This document shows, one piece after another, positions 37,120 through 47,100 of a DNA stretch of 64,000 bases. The DNA is taken from contig OZ025249.1 of the NCBI GenBank assembly GCA_964019135.1, positions 6,498,039 through 6,562,038 on the forward strand, read 5' to 3'. The translations under genes and the position numbers were made by a program. Under the pieces are notes generated by a model. The model saw only the letters and a list, made by a program, of their open reading frames with translations. It did not search any database and was not told the DNA's origin. How positions within the stretch are numbered: the stretch's first letter is position 1; each line of letters starts with the position of its first letter. The stretch comes from Arenicola marina. Its lineage: Eukaryota; Annelida; Polychaeta; Arenicolidae.

Positions 37120-37240
37120 AATAAAATTAATACTATTATCATTACTATAGTATATAATTATATAATTACTATAGTATATAATTATATAATCAAAATAGTA
37201 TATAATTAAATAATTACTATAGTATAAATAGTATTACTAA
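37120..37240. repeat. AT-rich palindromic repeat
   Basis: ATTACTATAGTATATAATTA recurs three times with small changes, and TACTATAGTA is itself a perfect palindrome. The block sits upstream of nothing coding: it lies in the 3' UTR of AQP-a, between the poly(A) signal and the stop. Confidence 0.75.
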
Positions 37241-37527
37241 ATATTATTATTGCATTGTCCTGGAACACTAAAGCTATAATAAATATGGCGAGCCTTCATC
37301 TGAAAATAGGTTACATTTTGGTGGTATAGTCATAATTACAATCAAGCAACAAAACTCAAGAGGTTGGCTTCAAATGGCCACGTATATGCCTTGACATGGG
37401 GGAATCACATGATTATAGTAGGTCATCATCAGATAAAAGGTGCAGATTGGCGTTCAACAAAGGGTGAACGGTCAGCACCCGCCCAGGAAGCCCAAGAATA
37501 ATAAAAATATCATTATATTATCGTTGG

Positions 37528-37698
37528 CTAAGTTATCGTGACGTCACAACCATATGTTATGACGCCACGTGGATCAGCGTCCTCCACAGTACCTGGCTCG
37601 GCCTCCTCCTCCTCCTCCACCTGTCCCACACGATCCAGACACACGCAGTAGATGACTGAGGCCAAGGCGCCCCCCGCCATCGGACCCGCCCAGTAGAC
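37528..37698 (-). CDS. AQP: AQP-a exon 5 (helix 6, acidic tail, stop)
   Basis: Encodes [20 protein letters not shown] and a 37-residue cytoplasmic tail with EEEEE, ending in TAG at 37528-37530. Acceptor TCTGACAG. Confidence 0.9.
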   Translation of the reverse strand, partial: VYWAGPMAGGALASVIYCVCLDRVGQVEEEEEAEPGTVEDADPRGVITYGCDVTIT

Positions 37699-40600
37699 CT
37701 GTCAGAGACACAAGACACCACTGGAATCCAACTCCACTATAGTATACCACCCACCGTTCTGCTAGTGTCCTGGACGGGCGTGTCCCGCTAACGGTGAGGG
37801 GGGGGGGGTGTTTTATGTTTACCCTCTTATCTTTTCTATCCACCTTGTAGTCAACAGTATGTATGTCCAGTATTGTTTAACAGTGTATACTTCCAGTATT
37901 GTTTAACAGTGTATAGTTCCAGTATTGTTTAACTGTATGTTTCCAGTATTGTTTAGCAGTGTATAGTTTCAGTATTGTTTAACAGTGTATATTCCCAGTA
38001 TATTTAACAGTGTATAGTTTCAGTATTGTTTAACAGTGTATATTTCCAGTATTGTTTAAAAGTGTATATTTCCAGTATTGTCTAACAGTGTACATTTCCA
38101 GTATTGGTCAACAGTGTATAGTTCCAGTATTGTTTAACAGTGTATAGTTCCAGCATTGTTTAAGAGTGTAGCCTATAGGTCCTAGCGTTTGGCAGTTAAA
38201 CCTAAACCTAAACAACTGGAGTGTGGATGGTTGGGGTGGCCTGGTGCCTATGTCTGTGACAGAGACAGAGTCCGAGCCACCATGCTACTCACCCAGTGGT
38301 CCGTCCAGAGGCCCTGGATCACAGCCGGACCGATGGAGCGAGCCGGATTCATGCTGCCTCCAGTGTGATTCCACTGCCAGCCAGACGGTAGTAAGCGGCA
38401 AACGATTACCATCCATAATGTGTCATCAACCCACACCCAACCTCTAATAATGCTTTATAAATCTGCAGAAGTACTGGCAATTATTACATCTCTACTTAGA
38501 TGTCAAAAACAAAATTGTCACTAGGATACCCCACAAAAGAAAAAAACATATGTAAGTGTAAAACATTCCTACAATTATGAAATAAAACATCTATTATATA
38601 ATTGGCTTTATTTCTAAATTTTTATTGATTCAAGCTAATACATAACCTTTCTGTACCGGCTTACCCCGGACATAATGCCGAGTGTCACGGCTAGGCCAAT
38701 CAGAAGCGGCGGTACAAAGACTCCTCCCTTCTTGCGCGTCCCATTGGTGGAGCCGTGAACGGTGATAACCAGGATGGTGGTAATCCACATTTCTGTGAGG
38801 AAGCCCTGCCAGGGTGCCACGTCGGGGCCCAGCAGAGTGGCTGCCAGACCTTCCTGCATGGGTCCCGGGGTAATCCTGCATGACACACAAAGCCACACAA
38901 GTTAATTACAGAGCGGGATTATCATCAAAACTCATATATCACTGTATATCATTTGTTTTTTGATTGTATGTTTTTGAGAAACAGAGCGAACGTCGCGTGT
39001 ACTTCTGTACACCTATAAACAATTACAGTCATAAATATGCTCGAACCTTCTAGCTATCTATCAGGTATAATGGATTATCAGTCGATACCCGAAACTTTAA
39101 TATTATGGTTAATAATATGTAACAAAAACACATTATCAGTGTTATAATTAGTTTTTTGGGTTTTTTTTTCTCATAACTGCCTTTGGATCGGTATAGAGGG
39201 CGCTAAATTGTATTACGCTAATAGTAAATTACGCATAAACAAATTTATATATATGCATCAACATGAACTATAGATGGGATTTAACTTGCTGCTATTCGTT
39301 AGCATATTAATTGTGAAAGTGTCGGCCTGCTGACACATAAGTAAACAATGCTATACGTTATAACTGCCCATGTGGAATGTATTATTATTATAACGCACAC
39401 ACTGAACCAATATGCAAACAGTTGAGACTATTAAGAATTAGGGATATTCATAGACTGCATCACCTTAAACTGTTCTATAACCTAGAGCACAGTAAATTAC
39501 CAATATGTTTTTTCCACTATGCTTCTAAATCTAAATTTGAATATTCATCCATATGACACACGAAGCAAAAGTAACAGAACTAGACATGATGCATGGTACC
39601 GTGAGACATGATAAAGCCTTCAAGGCTTGGTCGCAAGATATTTCCTCACACTGGATGAAGCACCTGAGAAATTGGAAATCTGCGGTTAAGTCGAGTCGTG
39701 GTGTACTCACAGTTTCACAAAGCCGCACCCCGCTATGGCCCCTCCAACCTGCGCCACCATGTACACAATGGCTGAAACATACAATACAAGGAACCTTTTA
39801 TTTTACTATATACACGATGGCTGAAGAAGAAACAAACCTTTTATTTTATTACGAACATAATGACTGAAATATGAAGCTTTTATGTTATTATGTACACAGT
39901 GGCTGAAATATGAAACGAACAATTTGTTTTATTATGTACACAGTGGTTGAAATATAAAACGAACAATTTATTTTATTATGTACACAGTGGCTGAAATATG
40001 AAACGAACAATTTATTTTATTATGTACACAGTGGTTGAAATATGAAACGAACAATTTATTTTATTATGTACACAGTGGCTGAAATATGAAACGAACAATT
40101 TATTTTATTATGTACACAGTGGCTGAAATATGAAACGAACAATTTATTTTATTATGTACACAGTGGCTGAAATATAAAACGAACCGTTTATCTGTTATTG
40201 TCCCTTCTGGACAATCCTTGACATATCTTGTTACTTAAATATTTTGAAACTCCGACTAAGCGCAATTGTTTCTTCAATTGTATTACGCCACGAGTTGCAT
40301 AAGACACTATTATTAACAAATACAAAAAATCATTAACAAACGCACAAAATGTATTATGAAATGAATAATATGCAAATAATTAAAACTGTTAGGACACCAT
40401 TACAGGCTCAATTCCGTCCAAAGAAGAAGAAGAACAATTATATGTATCTACCTCTGAGGACGCTGATTTTGCAGGACAGCAGCATGGCGAAGGAGACGGC
40501 TGGGTTCAGGTGTCCGCCGCCGAAGTCCCCGAGTGTCCACGCCATGGTGGCCACGATGAAGCCCACTCCGAGGCCGGTCTGGACGGCTTTCGCCGCTGTG

Positions 40601-40740
40601 GGGCCCCCCCAGGACAGCGGCAGCGCGCTCTGCACGGACATCAACATGAAGGTCCCCACGAACTCGGCGAAGACATCGCGCCACAGCGTCAGGCTACGGA
40701 ACTCGCGTCTCACGCACAACTTCTCGCTGCAGACTCCCAT
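37528..40740 (-). CDS. AQP: aquaporin AQP-a (5 exons)
   Basis: This is a complete membrane channel of the MIP/aquaporin family. Exons on the - strand, 5' to 3': 40740-40452, 39771-39711, 38875-38665, 38373-38293, 37698-37528. All have GT/AG borders and join in frame (phases 1, 2, 0, 0) to 270 residues. The first NPA is at 79-81 in [10 protein letters not shown], the second at 196-198 in GGSMNPARS, with the filter Arg at 199. Six hydrophobic segments fit the family. By spacing to human AQP1 the selectivity-filter positions are Val59, Ile184, Gly193 and Arg199, without the usual His, so strict water selectivity is doubtful. The C-tail has a run of five Glu. The start at 40740 is the first ATG; an in-frame TTG lies two codons upstream. 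Closest sister is AQP-b. Confidence 0.92.
37855..38170. repeat. tandem repeat, about 26 bp x 13
   Basis: The unit is AGTATTGTTTAACAGTGTAT then AGTTCC. It lies in AQP-a intron 4 and does not contain a splice site. Confidence 0.88.
38293..38373 (-). CDS. AQP: AQP-a exon 4 (second NPA)
   Basis: An 81-bp, phase-0 exon encoding [18 protein letters not shown]... to WTDHW. Acceptor TGGCTGGCAG, donor CACTGG|GTGAGT. Confidence 0.93.
38665..38875 (-). CDS. AQP: AQP-a exon 3 (211 bp)
   Basis: Encodes [18 protein letters not shown]..., helix 4 ([14 protein letters not shown]), a basic loop (NGTRKKGG) and helix 5 ([16 protein letters not shown]). Acceptor CATGCAG, donor GGG|GTAAGC. Same length as AQP-b exon 3. 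Confidence 0.92.
39711..39771 (-). CDS. AQP: AQP-a exon 2 (61 bp)
   Basis: Encodes [20 protein letters not shown] and part of Leu117 (helix 3). Acceptor GTTTCAG, donor AAACT|GTGAGT. The same 61-bp length is found in AQP-b and AQP-c. Its acceptor is repeated in the adjacent array. Confidence 0.92.
39760..40185. repeat. tandem repeat, about 44 bp x 8, carries copies of AQP-a exon 2 acceptor
   Basis: On the - strand each unit reads ATTTCAG|CCACTGTGTACAT, matching the real acceptor GTTTCAG|CCATTGTGTACAT and the first exon 2 bases, then an AT-rich spacer (ATAATAAAATAAATTGTTCG). Use of an upstream copy would meet TAA within eight codons. Confidence 0.9.
40452..40740 (-). CDS. AQP: AQP-a exon 1 (N-terminus, first NPA)
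   Basis: Encodes residues 1-96, [14 protein letters not shown]... through [16 protein letters not shown] and ISVLR. It includes transmembrane helices 1 and 2 and half-helix B. Donor AGAG|GTAGAT, phase 1. Confidence 0.92.
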
Positions 40741-42245
40741 CGTCAACGCGTCAATTAATAACGATTAAAGGTGGTTTTCTTTTCAGTAATTACAATATGG
40801 CTGGCGAAGTATGACTGAATCTGCGTGGGAGCAGCCAGCGTCTGGTTGAACGAGATATTCGGTTCGCTAAAGGTCATGCATGTTAGTCTGATGCGCAGAT
40901 GAATCCACACTCTCAGCCTGTTGGGTGTTTGTCTGAACAGACACACCAGCGCTGTCCCTGGCACGATTATACCTTCCCTGACACCACGGATATTAATCTG
41001 GCCGCCTAGCTGGATGAGTAGCGCGGCACCATGACAAACTTTTTAAAAGCCACTTCGGTTACTGTTTGACCGTTCTCCGGTTGGGACATAAACCATGTCA
41101 ACAAGGGACATGAACGACGTTTATAGCGGCCAAAAGGCCTCCGCTAGTCGGTGCTAGAGAGAGGCGGTACGCCCGACTGAAGTGCTCACCTTGTTCCAAT
41201 TACATATTTAAATGTTTAATAGAATTGCTTAAATACCGGTACGTTTGAAAAAAATCCTATCTTTGTATTAAAAACCGACTATACTCGGTGAAAACGTTTC
41301 AACAGGGCGCCACTTCTGGCAGCTTCCACTAGTGCCCACACATTCCAGCCAAAAGCCAGATACACCCCCACCCTCTACCCCTCCCCCGGGATGCATATAT
41401 TAACCCTCCAGCCAGTCATACCACGGATCGCATCAGTAATAAGGCTTTTCTCCTTCCTAAGATCGGATAAATGTTTCCGGTGGGTCGTGTCCGTCAATAA
41501 GGATTGAGCGGAGATGGGTCACGAAGACGGCTCCCCTGGGACGGCTCACGCTCTCTGCTTATAGCCTGTTGAACTCCGCAAAGCAACGTGGCCATTTCCA
41601 TTAGTTCTTGTGCCATCAAACTCTCAATAAACTGCTCGTCATGGTCTGTAAACCGTGCTCGATCCCCATAATGCCCTTCCAATGAGTATGTTGTCATGGG
41701 AGGCATGTTCGGTAAGGGGGACCGGTGTGGACAAAACTGCGGCTTATAAAAGTTCAAATAACCCAGGTACTTGACCGTCCGTCCCGTATTTAGTTAAGCA
41801 CAATGCTGACACGACTGCAAGGACTTTTTTTCTCGAAAATCTTATGTTTTGCTCAGGTCACCGTTTAATGGAGAAGTAAGCCATCTTAGATATGACCCCC
41901 ACGCCCCAGCCCCTCCGCCTCTACCTATTTTGGTAAACACCCATTTCTTTTGTGCGTTAATGGGAACCCCTGGTCTCAGAAAAAAATCTTAAAATATTCC
42001 ATTCAGGGTCCATCCTACGAGCGTGAAATAAGTTTTAATTTTAAGTTTATAAATAATTTAATTTTAAGTTTATAAATATTTAACTGGATTTCGATCCCAG
42101 CTGGTTTTATGGATGCCGTGAGGCTTACATACAGGGCAGCAGGGGCCTGTTTCAACGACTGACGTGAGGATAATGCCTTATTCATCGACTCTTGCGTACA
42201 CCTCGTTACTGCCATGGGGCTCAATACAACTAGTCACCACACGAA
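40741..42245. other. 5' flank of AQP-a / intergenic
   Basis: No promoter element could be assigned with confidence. A short - strand reading frame at 41494-41706 is listed separately. Two copies of TTTTAAGTTTATAAATA lie at 42035-42080. Nothing else is recognised. Confidence 0.4.
41494..41706 (-). CDS. hypothetical small protein
   Basis: An ATG-initiated - strand frame of about 70 codons begins MPPMTTYSLEGHYGDRARF and ends REREPSQGSRLRDPSPLNPY before its stop. The composition is protein-like, with a possible amphipathic stretch (QFIESLMAQELMEMATLL), and a TATA-like TTTTATAAG lies some 40 bp upstream. No homologue is recognised. It could equally be a chance frame or an exon of a larger gene. 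Confidence 0.25.
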   Translation of the reverse strand: MPPMTTYSLEGHYGDRARFTDHDEQFIESLMAQELMEMATLLCGVQQAISREREPSQGSRLRDPSPLNPY

Positions 42246-42249
42246 TCCG

Positions 42250-42525
42250 CTGCCTCAAGGCAGTGTTAGGGCCGACGCGACAGCTCAGTGGGTTAGAGCG
42301 CTCGCATTGAGTGCTCTGGTCACAGGAGTGCCTAACGGTACTTGGGTCGGTGGTTCGAGCCTTGCTGTGGCCATGTCTGTGTGGTCGCAGGATAAAGATC
42401 CGATGTCTTTCCTCGTAAAGAGTAGGGGGTTACCCAGGGGACATGGCTCCACTCTCCCTTCCTTCTCCCATTGACGCGATATGACCAAAAGTGGTTAAAG
42501 CGTCCTGAATAACCAACCAATCATG
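42250..42525 (+). mobile_element. tRNA-derived SINE, full-length
   Basis: The head carries an RNA polymerase III box A (CAGCTCAGTGGGTTAGAGCG) and box B (GGTTCGAGCC) about 60 bp apart, as in tRNAs, followed by an unrelated body and the tail GCGATATGACCAAAAGTGGT, TAAAGCGTC, then AT-rich sequence. The body and tail recur at 31199-31335, showing dispersal. It is not a tRNA gene: the intervening sequence does not fold as a tRNA by eye. Confidence 0.82.
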
Positions 42526-42624
42526 GCAGTGTTATGACCCCGCACAAAGCGTGGATCAGCATTGATCAGCTCTGATCAGCATTGTGACCAACGGACGTGA
42601 GCGCTCGTGGTCACCGCTACCTCA

Positions 42625-43510
42625 ATGACCAAACTACCGAACTAAGGCCCAACCCGATGACCAAACTACCCAACTAAGGCCCAACCCGATGACCAAAATA
42701 CCAAACTAAGGCCAAACCCGATGACCAAACTACCGAACTAAGGCCCAACTCGATGACCAAACTACCAAACTAAGGCCCAACCCGATGACCAAAGTACCAA
42801 ACTAAGGCCAAACCCGATGACCAAACTACCGAACTAAGGCCCAACTCGATGACCAAACTACCAAACTATAGCCCAACCCGATGACCAAAGTACCAAATTA
42901 AGGCCCAACCCGATGACCAAACTACCAAACTAAGGCCCAACCCGATGACCAAACTACCCAACTAAGGCCCAACCCGATGACAAAACTACCAAACTAAGGC
43001 CCAACGCGATGACCAAACTACTAAACTAAGGCCAATCCGATAACCAAACTAAGATCTAACCCGATGACCAAAGCACCAAACTAAGGCCCAACCCGATAAC
43101 CAAACTAAGGCCCAACCCGATAACCAAACTAAGGCCCAACCGGATGACCAAACTACCAAACTAAGGTCCAACCGGATGACCAAACTACCAAACTAAGGCC
43201 CAACCGGATGACCAAACTACCAAACTGAGGCCCAAACCGATGACCAAACTACCAAACTAAGGCCCAACCCGATAGCCAAACTAAGGCCCAACCGGATGAC
43301 CAAACTCCCAAACTAAGGCCCAACCCGATGACCAAACTTCCAAACTAAGGCCCAACGCGATGACCAAAGTACTAAACTATGGCCAAACCCGATAACCAAA
43401 CTAAGGCCCAACCCGATGACCAAACTACCAAACTAAGGCCCAACCCGATGACCAAACTACCAAACTAAGGCCCAACCCGATGACCAAACTACCAAACTAA
43501 GGCCCAACCC
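42625..43510. repeat. minisatellite, 32 bp x about 28
   Basis: The unit is CCGATGACCAAACTACCAAA then CTAAGGCCCAAC, with some shorter 21-bp variants. It is intergenic, between AQP-a and AQP-b. Confidence 0.93.
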
Positions 43511-43870
43511 CCGTATAGGGCTATAAAGTCTCGTTGTCCAAGACCTCCGGTTTACTTATTTGGGGAACAAACAAACGAAGCATGAGAGTCAGTTCGGAAC
43601 GAGTTTAGAATCTCTGCGCACGCTGGTATCCTGACTGTCGACTGTCTGTCACGTAGTCGTGACGTATATGTTACGCAGAGACAGAGCCTACCTGCGCAGG
43701 TCCCAGGCGCCGAGGGGTGGGTCCATTGCGGAAGGCCTAGCGATACGAATAAGAATATCTAAAAAAATATAGCTGCACAAAACGGATAGACGACATATTT
43801 TTCATTCTTTTGCGACATTTCAATTACGAATATTTGTTACGACGGGACAACACGGCTGAGAAACAAGCGT
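43505..43870 (-). mobile_element. dispersed repeat family 1, copy 2 (inverted)
   Basis: Reverse complement of 20935-21250. The + strand left edge GTATAGGGCTATAAAGTCTC resembles the left edge of copy 1, consistent with terminal inverted repeats. The far end is lost or diverged. Confidence 0.65.
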
Positions 43871-46765
43871 TTTTTTTCGCATTTTCTACGACAACGAGGC
43901 AATATGACGTCACACGGATTCTCCCTGGTGACAACGTGAGCGCAACCCTTCAAACAGAAAACTTACAAAGAATGCAGAAACTTGAGATACGAAGAATTCC
44001 AAATGGTCTTGTTTTACCTTAATCATGTGGTTTAATGACCCACCCGTGTGTGCTTACTCCATGCTCTGTGCATTTTGATAGCGGAATGGGTTAATGTCGA
44101 CTGGGTGGGTTAATAGCGGAATGTCGACCACTTGCTCTCGCCATCTTTGTTACCGCGGAGGCGCGTGAGATTCTGTGACGTCACTGGATGTTCGGGGAAC
44201 TTGCGAAAGCCCGGATGCACGGCTAAATATAGACGTTAAATTTTGGATGTTTTGAAGACTGATTTTTCCTTGCACATTCCAAACGTTTCTATGGTTCATT
44301 GCCTCCAAACAGTTTAACGTATACCCAAAGCCATGTTTAGCGAAATGAGACTCATAGACTTTAGAATAAACCTGGAAAGAAATTGACTTATAGCAGGCTA
44401 AACTTCAACATACTTCAACATGACCTTAATGTATAATTAAACATCAAAGAATTTAAGCTAGCTTAAACTCATCCTTTATTCCAAAACTCTTAGTTTATTC
44501 ACGCAAGTGTCGCGAACAATAAGGCCAAGTGCTAAAAACTGGTTTCTTAGTAAATCATAATTATTCAAGTCCGTGCCCGCCAACTCCAAGCTGTGGCTAA
44601 TATCGCTCGTGCTTGGTTCGGTTGGTACTAGGTCCATGGCAGCACAATATGATCATCAGAGAATATTATAGGCTCTGTTTAAGCAATGGAAAGTTCTCTT
44701 TTAATAGTTTGCAACCACGACTTCACGCCCGGTTTTGAATAATTACATCCCATCTCTGAACAATTACAATCTAGGCTTCAAATAAATTTCGTCTAAAATT
44801 AATTAATTAGGCAATGCAATGTGATTTTACGCCCCACAATATGTTTGGCTTAGTAGGCATCTGGCATGTTAACGATGTTAACGATGTGGTCATAGCAATT
44901 TGCCTCCTAAGGGCATCGGCCGCAATACTTCAATACAATAAAGCGTGTATCTGTATTGGTTTTCATATTGTTTATTATCATATATTTCTTACACTGTATT
45001 CCTTGCATGACGACTTATATTTATACATGTTTTATATATACAACGACGTAAAACAAAGATCCAAAGTAGAAAAGTGGATCAGACAAAAATACTCAGAACA
45101 CACGAATATTTCCAAAAGCAGATAAACGGTAGACCTACATGAACAAGCCGCGAACCCGCACTTTCACCTGATTGATTCTCTGCAGTAGATTGCGCCATAA
45201 ACCACTCCATCAGTCTCAATGTGATCAACACTTACGCGGCCTACACCATGAAAAGGAACTAGCCAAATGATACTTATATTAGTTTAATGAAGATTATATT
45301 TATACGAGAAAAACATGATATACATGAGGACCTGATCCCATGACGAGTGGGACGGTTGAAGCCGGAGTAACATTTTGTCCGGCAAACAGACTCCGTTACG
45401 CATCTGCGGCACGACATTTCAATAACCTTTCAACAGTAACAAAACATGATATGGTAGACAAGAATGTGACAAGAATTTCCCTGTCTTACTTTCCCGGTTT
45501 TGATTATATTACTGAACATGTGCAGCATCTAAATAACCTTTCAATAAACCTTTCAATAAACTTTTCAATCGGCACTCGGCTGCGCCATTACCTGTAACTG
45601 GTTGCCTGGACCTTCAAAGTGCAGATCTTTTTTTTTGGACAGAGCATTTTCTTCTGACAGGTGACCCCCCCGGGGGTGGGGGTGTTAATTCTGTTGCAAG
45701 TAACAATGTTGTCAAGAATAAAATAAAAAATCCCCAAATCAATAAACATTCTCTCCTCGTGAGTGTTACAGATCATCTGCTATCAGAACCTCACGCCAAG
45801 TTGGTCCCCCTTACTTTAGCAAAATAGTTCCTACCCCTCTCCCCGTCACCGAATTCAATGATACGTCCTAGTGTGGTCGTGTATCCTTCAACCTCAGTAA
45901 CCGAGAGAACACGGATGTAGGTCAAAAACCTCGTCCGCTAGCCACCATGCCGGTACCCCACCCCTACCAGCCACCATGTTGTTATCCCACCCCTACCAGC
46001 CGCCATGCCGATACCACACTCCTACCAGCCTACATAGCCAGACACTCAATACATAGAGAATGTAAATTCAGGCGCAAAGCCTTCCAGGGTTGGTCCGAAG
46101 TTCAGCATTAAAGTTTAACGAGAGTAAGATACTTCAACTGCGGGAGCTTCGCTTACCGAATTCACTATTAAAGTCAACAGAAGAGTCAAGCCCATGGTTC
46201 ATCAAATAAGAACATCACGGTAGCTGACTGAATAAGTAACAATTGCTAAACGCATGGATGTAGATACAAACGAAAACACACACTGTAATACAAATAATTG
46301 CCTATAAAACTAAGCATTGTCTAAATAAGTCGAGTGATAAAATGGCACAGTTCATGCATGCATCATATGGTGATACTGTTTGTAACTATTTCAATGATAA
46401 TTATAATCGTCAGTTATTGTTTCATTGTGAAACGTTTTAGTGTCAGTGCCGTGAAACGGTACGGTTTCGTTGTCGTGAAACGGTTCAGTTTCATTGCCGT
46501 GAAACGTTTCAGTATCAGTGTCGTCAAACTGTGCCAGCAGTTCCTATTTTTGAACGCATGAAAAAATAAAAAATAAAACGTGCACGGTAACATTATGACG
46601 GCGCATATTGCGACAAGCTCCATGAACAAAGGACGACTGCCTTCTTGGGTCGCTTGCAGCAGTAAGGTTTGCAGATTCCATCCATACTATGCAATATCCA
46701 CTAACGATTTTTCATCCGCTGCAAATAATCAAACGAATAACGACACATACAACCAATAACAACCA
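43871..46765. other. intergenic region, nothing coding recognised
   Basis: Mostly AT-rich single-copy sequence. Small repeats are seen at 45950-46030 (CCTACCAGCC.CCATG, three copies) and 46425-46530 (GTGAAACGGTTCAGTTTC-like, five degenerate copies). No exon with family resemblance was found. Confidence 0.45.
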
Positions 46766-46768
46766 AGG

Positions 46769-46774
46769 TTTATT
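46769..46774 (-). terminator. candidate poly(A) signal of AQP-b
   Basis: TTTATT on the + strand is AATAAA on the - strand, about 190 bp after the TGA that ends exon 5. It supports exon 5 as the last exon. Confidence 0.5.
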
Positions 46775-46817
46775 GCACTAAGCGTACAATATGTAGATTG
46801 ACATCATGTATATAAAT

Positions 46818-46818
<1 letters not shown>

Positions 46819-46862
<44 letters not shown>
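46819..46862. repeat. (TA)n microsatellite
   Basis: An uninterrupted TA run of about 44 bp just downstream of AQP-b. Confidence 0.95.
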
Positions 46863-46864
<2 letters not shown>

Positions 46865-46965
46865 CCTATGTGTGTGTAAGATATACGTACAATAGATGCA
46901 CCCGAGTGTTTTAGAAAAATATCCGCGGTTTCGTGTCAAAACAAAACCTGTATGTGTACATAGGT

Positions 46966-47100
46966 TCACTTACCTGGCTGGTAACCATTGTTGTTGGTAA
47001 GTTTGGGTTTCTTTGAATGGTGACGTCCTATCTGGTCAAATATTCCTTTGTATACAAGGGTCCCAACGGCCCCACCGAGCATGGGGCCCGCCCAGTAAAC
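46966..47100 (-). CDS. AQP: AQP-b exon 5 (helix 6, basic tail)
   Basis: Encodes [20 protein letters not shown] and a basic tail ([10 protein letters not shown]...) ending GYQPGK and TGA at 46966-46968. If the CCAG|GTAAGT donor at 46974 is used, the tail would continue in an exon I could not find. Confidence 0.82.
   Translation of the reverse strand, partial: VYWAGPMLGGAVGTLVYKGIFDQIGRHHSKKPKLTNNNGYQPGK

Noticed and set aside
42275-42365. tRNA gene
   Set aside because: Box A and box B are present, but the sequence is fused to a SINE body and tail that recur elsewhere, and no cloverleaf is evident.
46630-46700. Possible extra 3' exon of AQP-b
   Set aside because: An AG with an open phase-1 frame exists on the - strand, but it has no resemblance to aquaporin tails and the poly(A) signal at 46769 precedes it.
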